Positions 56,320 to 64,000 of a DNA stretch of 64,000 nt are shown one piece after another (positions within the stretch are counted from its first letter, which is position 1; the number at the start of each line of letters is the position of its first letter). This DNA is from Malus domestica (Eukaryota; Streptophyta; Magnoliopsida; Rosales; Rosaceae), in the NCBI RefSeq assembly GCF_042453785.1, contig NC_091674.1:27197001-27261000 (forward strand). Reading direction: 5' to 3'. The notes below the pieces were generated by a model, which saw only the letters and a list, made by a program, of their open reading frames with translations, was not told the DNA's origin and did not search any database. The position numbers were made by a program, and so were the translations under genes.

Positions 56320-59300
56320 ATGGCTTCTCCGACCGAAACTCCGTCGGCGAACATCTACATATCGCCGGAGTGGTCCGAGGCAGTAGACTGTATAGCGTAC
56401 GATTCAGTCACTTCGCCGCCTCCCATTGCCTTAGTATGTGGTGCCAAAAACTGCGGAAAATCCTCCTTTTCCCGCCACCTCCTCAACATTCTTCTCCGGA
56501 GGTCAGTCAGCTGCTCAGCTCCCTTCCCCCACTTTGTACTCGTTGATTAAATTCACTGCTCAGATGATCAGTTTTTAGTAAAAGTTGATTTCTTTGTGTT
56601 TGTTTTCGTGTTAGCTGAATTGGGTCACCTTATTTACCTGAATTTTATCTAATTTGGAAGTGAAATTTACTGAAAGTTTTCATCTTTTTTTACTGAGTTT
56701 GTTCTGAATTTGAATTTTTATTGGGGCATTTGGGTTTTTGTTTTTTACCATGTTTTTCTGTAATTTTGTTTTCAGGTATAAAAAAGTTGGTTACTTGGAT
56801 ACAGATGTTGGTCAACCTGAGTTCAGTCCTCCTGGTTTTTTATCTCTAACTGTAGTAGATGAAGTCACTCCAGGCAATTGCTTATTTTCTGCACTTATTG
56901 TGAATAATTTGCTCTGGAATTTAAAAGGATTGTTAATCATGTATTCATGTTAGATGAGCGGTTTTGTTCGGTTTGATTGCTAATTGTGTTTCCTTTTCTT
57001 TTTTGGTTAAAATTAGATTTGACAATCCCGCATCTGAAGACACCGAAGAGGTATGAACAGTTTCTGCCTTGTTATGGTTTTGAACTTGTTAGAAGAAGCG
57101 GTTATAGTGCTTACCATGTAGTAGATGACAATTATATAGGACAGTATACTTGTTATTTGAGACTGCAGGAATATGAATGTTCATGGGCTGAATATGAGCA
57201 ACGTTACTTTGTTTTTTGCTAGTTTCAAGCTGAGAAAAGGGTTTGTCATATTCTTTACCATAAAGATTTCAATTTAGCTCATCAGTGTTGTAGCAGATTT
57301 TGGTTCTTTATATAGTATTTGGAATAGTAGTGTAGAAGCTTGAGAAAATTTGAGGAATTTAGGAGCAATACAATTGGTGTGAAAATTAGGACTCACTAAG
57401 GGTTCAGTGAAGACTTTAGTTGCTCTATAGTCAAAGCTGTATGCATTCGTTTTAGATCACAAAGTATCAACTAGACTTGGAGTTAAAATTATAATTACAA
57501 AGCTGGAAAGGTTCTGTTCACGAAATTTGAAATGGGAAGTAGCTGCAACAACTACGTATCTGTTATCAACATTCAATGTAACTAGGATTAGTTAGCCTGA
57601 TTTCAGTCCTCCTGGTTTTGTCTCTCTCTCTCTCTCTCTCTCTCTCTCCCCCCCCCCCCTACTGCCATGCATGGATTTTGTGATGCTAGGTCTGATGTAA
57701 TGTACGAAAGGAATCTTGGAATCTGATGATTTATCATTTGTTCCTTTTTCTCAGATGTCTTTTCTTTGGTGACGTTTCTTCAAAGACAAATCCTACAACG
57801 TACTTGAATTCTATATTCGCTTTATATGATTATTATAAGAAGGAATACTGCTTGTTTAACCAGAGTGATAGACCTACCAAGAAGATCGGATTGCCTCTTG
57901 TTGTGAATACACCTGGCTGGGTGAAAGGTATGCTCTTTTACTTGGCCAATTACTCCTCTCTTTTAATTGTCATTGAACAAGTTCTCCCAATCTGTAGTTT
58001 TGTTTGCTTGTTTGTTTGTCTTTCACTTGGTCAATTGCCCCCTTCTTTGGTTCTTTCTGTAGATTATATTATGAACTAAGATTTGCGCAAGTTATACCCT
58101 AGCCATGTACCGTTTGAGGCAAGGGCCAAGTGGCTATTTTATGAATCTTCTTTTGATGATTATCGCCTGGTTGGATATGAATATTATATATGATTTTCTT
58201 ATTCCTCTTGTGTACTAGGTGTTGGTTATGATATATTGGTGGATATGTTGAAGTATATTGCCCCTACCCATGTTGTTAAAATAAACATATCGGCCGAGAG
58301 TAAGAATCTACCAAGTGGGGTATTCTGGTTAGATGAGGATCATGACGCTATGCTCAAGCTGATAGAGATCAATTCAGCTCGTCAGGACTCTTTCAATAGA
58401 TCGTAAGTTCTTAGCTTCTTCAAGAATATCTGGAAACTTTTATTTTGGATGCAGCTTGTTTGTACTTTTTTTTTAATTGCTTTTCCACCATTCCAATACA
58501 TTGATTAATTTTAATTCCATTATCATTATTATTATTTTTTAATTCGAGAATCATTTATAGATTGATTAATTTTACTTTCATTATTATTATATCTAAATTC
58601 CGCATTAGTTTCAGACCAAGTCCCAAATCTCTTTAGTATGTTCCATAACGTATTTGTAGGAGGTGATCACTTGTAGTTAAGCTTAGAAGAATTCCTTTTT
58701 TATACAAGATTATTGAATCAAGTTATCAAGTGTCAGTCATTTGCATAAATTATTTTGCTTCTTAAGTAGCATATGCTGGCTAGAAGACATGGGATTGTAT
58801 GGATGTACTGGACGTCTCCGTGACATATTAGCTTTGTTGTGCTGCAGGATTCTAGTACAAAAGGATGCACACCTGTTGCGTGATGTACGAATAATGGCTT
58901 ATTTCAGGCAGTGCTTTTCAAGTAGCCTGAACATTACTACAATCAAAGAACTTGCTAATGCTTTGGCCTCTCAACCTCCTTATGAAGTTCCAATATCTAG
59001 CATTAAGATTAGACATCTCCATTGTCAGGTCAGTTCTAAGTTCTGACTGTTGATCTGCTCACTGCAGGTTTTAGAAATTTTAAAATCTTGGTTTCTTTTC
59101 CATGTAGTAGTGAATTTTGCATTTATACCTGTTTTCTGTAAGGTTGTTTAGAACATTTAAGAGAGAGCCTTACTGGTGATTACTTTTATACCTCAAATCC
59201 TTGATTTTTGTATCAACAACCAAGGGAATTACTGTTAATTGTTATTATTATTTTCAATTAAGGCTTGTAATAATTAGTTCTTTTATGCTAGGTCCCAGGT

Positions 59301-60495
59301 GCTGAGATCTTCTACAGTTTGAACGCAACCATTGTTGGGTTGGCAGTTAGCTCTCAAGGATCAAAGGATTTACCTTGGTGTGTTGGTCTTGGTAGGTTTC
59401 TTTGTTTTGCAACATTTTGCCAATTATATTCATCTCATATATAGCTGTGCTGTGGTTTTAATTTCGAGTTTGCCGAAAAATTAAGAAACTTGGTTTAGTG
59501 GTGGCAGTAAAGTCCATCCTGTAGGTTTTTATGTTTATGTTACTAGAGATCCAGGTTTTTATTGCTAGTGCAATGCGGATACATAGATAGGTCAAAGCAA
59601 TCAATGTGAACTAAGGTTCTTATGCATTTCAGTTGATGCCTTTTTTAATTAGGAATTGTGAGAGGCATTGACACTTTCAAAGGCTTGCTATATGTGATAA
59701 CACCGGTTCCAAGAGGCACTCTGGAGAAGGTCGATCTATTTCTGCAAGGTTATATCCAAATTCCTACGGTGTTGTTGCAGGTAACTGAACCCCTCCCATG
59801 TAATAGATGTTTTAGACCAATTGTTTGCTTCTTCGTAGTCTCTCACGTGCATTAAAATTTGGATATTTTCCCTTTTCCCAGTACAATATGATCTTATAGT
59901 GGGATGAAAGGTTCTTGTTGCATGGATAGTCAATCAATCAGTTTCCCGCTATTAGAGGGGATGCTATGAGCATAGGAAAACACCGACTGGCATGTATCAT
60001 AGCCTTCGCAGAGTATCACTGGGACAATATCACCATATTGATTAGCATCTTGTTAGCGAAGTTTAAATGTTATGGGCATGTCTTCGGTAGTATACACATA
60101 AGCACTCACAGTCTCTCACACACTGAACAAAATCAGAATCCTTTCGTTGGCTAGCTACATTTTGCTTTATTGGAAATCTAATGAAAAACTTGATTTCCGA
60201 TATTATCTGAACCATAAGAGACTCAATGACCTTCTAACTTCCTTGACCTGCATTCATATCTCCAAATGAAAGGTATCCCTTACATTAAATGAAACAGAAG
60301 AACTGGCGTAAGGCCTCACCTAACACATATATCTTCTATCTCATCCAATCTTATTGAAGTGCTAATTCTGTTAAAATCTTCGGAGGAGCAAGATTCATAA
60401 AAGTTGATCTGTTCCTCTTGTTGAATCAACCGAATTTTCAGGTCCAGGGATGCATATCGCCTTATATGTCTGCGAATGTTCTGTCTACAAGCTAA
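56320..60495 (+). CDS. polynucleotide 5'-hydroxyl-kinase, NOL9/GRC3 family
   Basis: Nine exons in phase: 56320-56501, 56776-56873, 57017-57050, 57755-57927, 58219-58402, 58848-59028, 59292-59391, 59653-59780 and 60442-60495 (377 residues). The ATP-binding P-loop GAKNCGKS is at residues 41-48. YLDTDVGQPEF (about 67-77) matches the next conserved Clp1/GRC3 motif. Later blocks CLFFGDVSSKTNPTTYLNSI and GLPLVVNTPGWVKGVGYDIL follow the family order, and the C-terminal domain ends PYMSANVLSTS. In yeast and humans this kinase acts in nucleolar rRNA processing (ITS2). The plant role is inferred. Exon 2 seems to end at a GC donor (CTCCAG|GCAATT), because only that joins in frame with exon 3 (AGATTTGACAATCC). 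The protein is shorter than human NOL9, as plant members are. Confidence 0.9.
57624..57659 (+). repeat. (CT)n followed by poly-C in intron 3 of the NOL9-like gene
   Basis: About 12 CT units followed by 11-12 C. Seen directly; prone to length change. Confidence 0.9.
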
Positions 60496-61799
60496 GTTCG
60501 TCCACAGTTCACAGTTGATTGGGGTTATAACAATTAAGCGAAGTAGTTGCCCACTGTGCAAGCGCCGTCAAGCAACAGAGCAGCTTCCTGTATTATGTAA
60601 ATTCCAAATTGATGGTTACACAATTAAACAAATGTATAACAAACTTAAAAATATCTGTTGAAACTCTTACACTTACCTAAAAACATTCTCATTATCGATA
60701 CTTGACTTGCCCCCTTTATGAAGTAATGTTGTTGCTGTGAGTTTCTGAACTGCAATTTCAAATTTACTGTCGTTATACTATTCTGTACAGTTCGGTTAGC
60801 AAATTTCCGGGCTGTACAGAAAGGCAACGTAAATGCCGAATCGGTCGGTTGAAGTTTCATCATCGACATTCTACATTTCTACTGGAGTGAGTAGCATGGC
60901 TGCATTGTATAGAACCCACGTTTCGTAGATGACAAATCTATAAGCAATCTGCAGTAGGGTGTGAATGAATGTATGTCTGATCTCTAATGTTTTGGTGGAG
61001 CTATGTTTGGAGTAGAAGCTTCATATGGGAATTTAACATGTTTAATCTAGTAGTTCTGATCCCTAATTTTTCCCGTTAATGCGAAGACAATAACGAATCT
61101 GGCTATAATACTTGCATGTTTATATTATTTCCATATTATTCTTAATTTCGAGGCTAAATTGCGTTGGTAGTCTACGTATGAGAAACTTAAAAGACATATA
61201 ACATTGTATTATTGGTCTGAGATGCCACATCGAACATTTTGAAATTCGAGAAATGGCCCAAGGCTTTAGGATAGACTTAACATCCCTAACACCCCAAGAT
61301 TTCTTTCTGGAACACAGAGCATTCTAAGTTGGACAAATCAGTGGCTCAAAACTCTCTTCCCAGAAAATGCTGACGTTTAAGGCAAATCCAGTTGGTTGGA
61401 TAGTGCATGATAGGCCGTTATTTCAGGTACACGCTAAGCCTAAGAACCGCCATTTTTTGTCAAATCCAAATTTTCTTGTATTTTTCTATGTATAGGCAGC
61501 AAAATTCCACCACCCAAAATTTAAAACCTTGATTTGGAAAACCTAGCCCTCTCCTTCTTTTAGACACTTTACACAGAGAGAGAGAGAGAGAGAGAGGTCA
61601 TGATCTCGGAACGCTTTCGTGCTCCGCCAAGGTCATGATCTTCCAGCTCGCCACCGCCCAATAAGCACTTCTGAGAAGAAGCACTTTTGACACCATTTTC
61701 GCATTCTCCTTCTAGCTTCCGAACGAATTCAGATAGGGACTAGGCCAGCATTTGTTTGGTTTTATGGTTGTTTTCGTGTTTGAAGAGCGCGAAAGCAAC
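60496..61799. other. NOL9-like 3' flank and promoter of the myosin-binding gene
   Basis: Transcript end of the NOL9-like gene probably near 60.6-61.0 kb. A GA run at 61577-61599 lies in the leader of the next gene, and in-frame ATG 61764 precedes the chosen start at 61800. No other gene is seen. Confidence 0.5.
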
Positions 61800-64000
61800 A
61801 TGACAAAGCGATCTTTTTCTCGTTATGTTGAGCAAGAGCTGGGGAGGCTGCCACATTTCATGGTCTACGCTTTGCTCGAATGGACGCTGATCATTCTGCT
61901 CTTCGTTGACGGGTTCCTTGCGTTTGCTGCCAATGAATTCGCCAAGTTCTTCGAGCTGCAAATCCCCTGCTGGCTCTGCACCAGAATCGATCACATTCTC
62001 GTACATAGAGACCAAGATTTCTATTACAATGACTCCATTTGTGAGGCTCATAGGAAAGATGTTTCGTATCTTGCTTATTGCCACAACCACAAGAAACTGT
62101 CTGATATACGAAAAATGTGCGAGGCGTGCCTGCTTTCGTTTGCTACGGAGAAAGAATCTGACTGCGATACGTACAAGTCCTTAGTTGGGATCTTGCACAA
62201 GGATCTTGAGTGCTTCGTCGAGGATGATCACCACCAAATTCAGCTGAGTGTGCCTGCGGCAAGGACGTGGGAGGAGGGGGCGGGGCAGGTTGAGAAGAGC
62301 AACAGCATTGTTTGCATTTCGTGTTCGTGTTGTGGCGTGCCATTGAAGATGAGCTCCACTTCCAACTCCTACCCGAAGGGGAAAAATGACAGCGTATTAG
62401 CACAAGCTCCCGCGCCTTCTCCACGAGCACCCTTGAGAAGTGATGATCGCAGCTTGGACTTGCCCCACATTCGGTACACTGAACTCAAACTCATGTCGGA
62501 CAATGAGTCCGAGCTTCCAGAGGACGAGTACGAATCACAACCACCGAATCGTGTCTCTCAGTGTGAGTTAAACGTAAAAACTTGACATACATTATCTGCT
62601 CACGTCCTTGTATATTTATTTATACGACTTCATTCTCTTTTGATTTATTCAGTCGAAAGGCCATATACAAGCATAGCCGTGCGAAAATTACTTCCCAAAC
62701 TTGTTTAAGTCTCGTTTTTTTCTTATTTCTTTTTTTTTTTTTCGGGTTTTCACAACCATGAACTGATTCAGAGGATGGAATTTGTGCAGCAGTCAAGGAA
62801 GATCCCAAGGCTGCAACGGTGCCTTTGTTGACAGAAGGTGAAGATTTAGCTGATGATGCAAACAGGACTCCTCTTTTTGGTAAAGGAAACAGGTTTTTCG
62901 GAATCCCACTTACAGATTCAGCTACAAACAGTCCTAGGGTGGCAATGAGGATTTCAAGGAAATCGCCACTTGAAAAAACCGGCGAGTATGCCTTGGAATC
63001 TGTCGAGGGAAGCACTTCAAATGAGGCAGAGTGTGATTCCATTTTGCACCGGTTGAAGAGGCAGGTCCGGTTAGATAGGAAGTCGCTGATGGCATTGTAC
63101 ATGGAGCTAGACGAAGAAAGAAGCGCTTCGGCTGTGGCAGCGAACAATGCAATGGCTATGATCACCCGGCTACAAGCAGAGAAGGCTGCTGTTCAGATGG
63201 AGGCCTTGCAGTATCAAAGAATGATGGAGGAACAGGCGGAGTACGATCAAGAAGCACTGGAAGCGACGTATGATCTGCTTGCCAAGAGAGAGGAGGAGCT
63301 CAGACTTGTAGAAGCTGAAGTAGAGGCGTATAGAGAAAAATACGGATTGCTGAAGGAATTCGCTTACGAATCTGGTGATGAGGTCAGAGGGAAAAATGAC
63401 TGCGGCAGTTCTCCAGGCGAGCCTAATGGCGAAAACACACAAAATGATCAATCAAAGGAGGAGAACTTAGAGGGAGCCCTTGCTGAATCTTTGAAGCCTC
63501 TGAAAGGGGAGAAAACCTACCTCCTGGGTCGGATGAAGAAACTCGATAAGAAAACCAACTCCGCTAAGGGGTTCTACTCTTCGCAGGGCCCTGACGGTCT
63601 GAATCATACGGATGATGAGATAGGTAACATATTCAAACATACACACATGAGGTCACGCGTACACATTACATACGTATTTATGTACACGCACACGCTAACA
63701 CGCGCAGAAGTACCATACGAGCATGTCATCTCTTTTGTATTTCAAACAAATGACTGATTTATGCTTCGAATATGGCAGGAAATGGAAGCAAAGCTGCTCT
63801 AACAAGGCAATTGTCGTTGTTGTCTCATCTTAGTGAAAGGGTGAAGGCCCTTGAATCAGACACAGGATTCCTAGAGCATGCAGCTAAGACACTTGAGAAA
63901 CATAGCGAAGGAACAAAACTATTGACAGAGATAACACAAAACTTACAGAAGCTTCGGCATCTCGTCATGATGCCCCCGGAGGAAAACAGTGGGTTGCCGT
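61800..64000 (+). CDS. probable myosin-binding protein (GTD-binding/DUF593), 3' end outside the window
   Basis: Exon 1 runs from 61800 to about 62573, exon 2 from about 62774 to 63623 and exon 3 from 63779 past the window end. The N-terminus MTKRSFSRYVEQELG is followed by a membrane span (TLIILLFVDGFLAFAANEF, residues about 30-48), a conserved CWLCTRIDH, and Cys/His-rich CEAHRKDVSYLAYCHNHKK and CEACLLSF. Exon 2 contains the GTD-binding domain (LHRLKRQVRLDRKSLMALYM to EVEAYREKYG), a coiled coil that in Arabidopsis binds the globular tail of myosin XI on motile vesicles. The exon 1-2 junction is uncertain. A phase-0 join AAC|GTAAAA to CAGAG|GAT works, while the stronger-looking CAGT|GTGAGT would create a stop. 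Exon 3 adds another helical stretch (LLSHLSERVKALESDTGFLE). Confidence 0.88.

Overview
The window is nuclear DNA from a flowering plant. Introns, plastid- and plant-specific protein families and dense plant transposons all point that way. Gene and repeat character suggest a woody rosid, probably Rosaceae (apple/pear type), but this is inference from recognised families and not from a search.

Layout. 1-13.5 kb holds no convincing host gene. It is layered transposon sequence: a 296-bp foldback MITE, a 3.2-kb Mutator-like element with 171-bp terminal inverted repeats and a decayed transposase, two adjacent hAT-type elements with 8-bp target duplications, tRNA-derived SINE relics and a 467-bp MITE. 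13.5-27.2 kb is gene dense: a TORTIFOLIA1-like microtubule protein (+), a 58-residue membrane protein in two exons (-), a nuclear-looking coiled-coil protein (-) and, divergently, the plastid PPR-SMR protein pTAC2 (+). 27.2-34 kb is repeats again: a Harbinger-type MITE inserted inverted into a copy of itself, a 0.2-kb direct repeat, a partly deleted 1.4-kb tandem duplication and a second copy of the 467-bp MITE family. A single-repeat MYB transcription factor (+) lies at 34.1-35.7 kb. 37-40 kb holds a kinase exon fragment whose splice acceptor abuts a transposon, then a nested element carrying a captured gene fragment.

41.2-55.0 kb is one large gene (-), the transportin-SR/MOS14 importin. All 26 exons can be joined in phase to a 958-residue protein. 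Its introns hold a SINE, a 43-bp retrotransposon tail with a 21-bp target duplication and, in intron 1, a very young 3.67-kb Copia element that has lost its integrase. Divergent from it is a NOL9/GRC3-type polynucleotide kinase (+, 56.3-60.5 kb). The window ends inside a myosin-binding (GTD-binding/DUF593) protein gene (+).

The genes are ordinary single-copy housekeeping and regulatory genes: plastid transcription, SR-protein import, rRNA processing, cytoskeleton and transcription control. They do not form an operon or gene cluster. The unusual content is the mobile DNA and how it sits in and beside these genes. Exon coordinates were worked out by hand from splice signals and reading phase.
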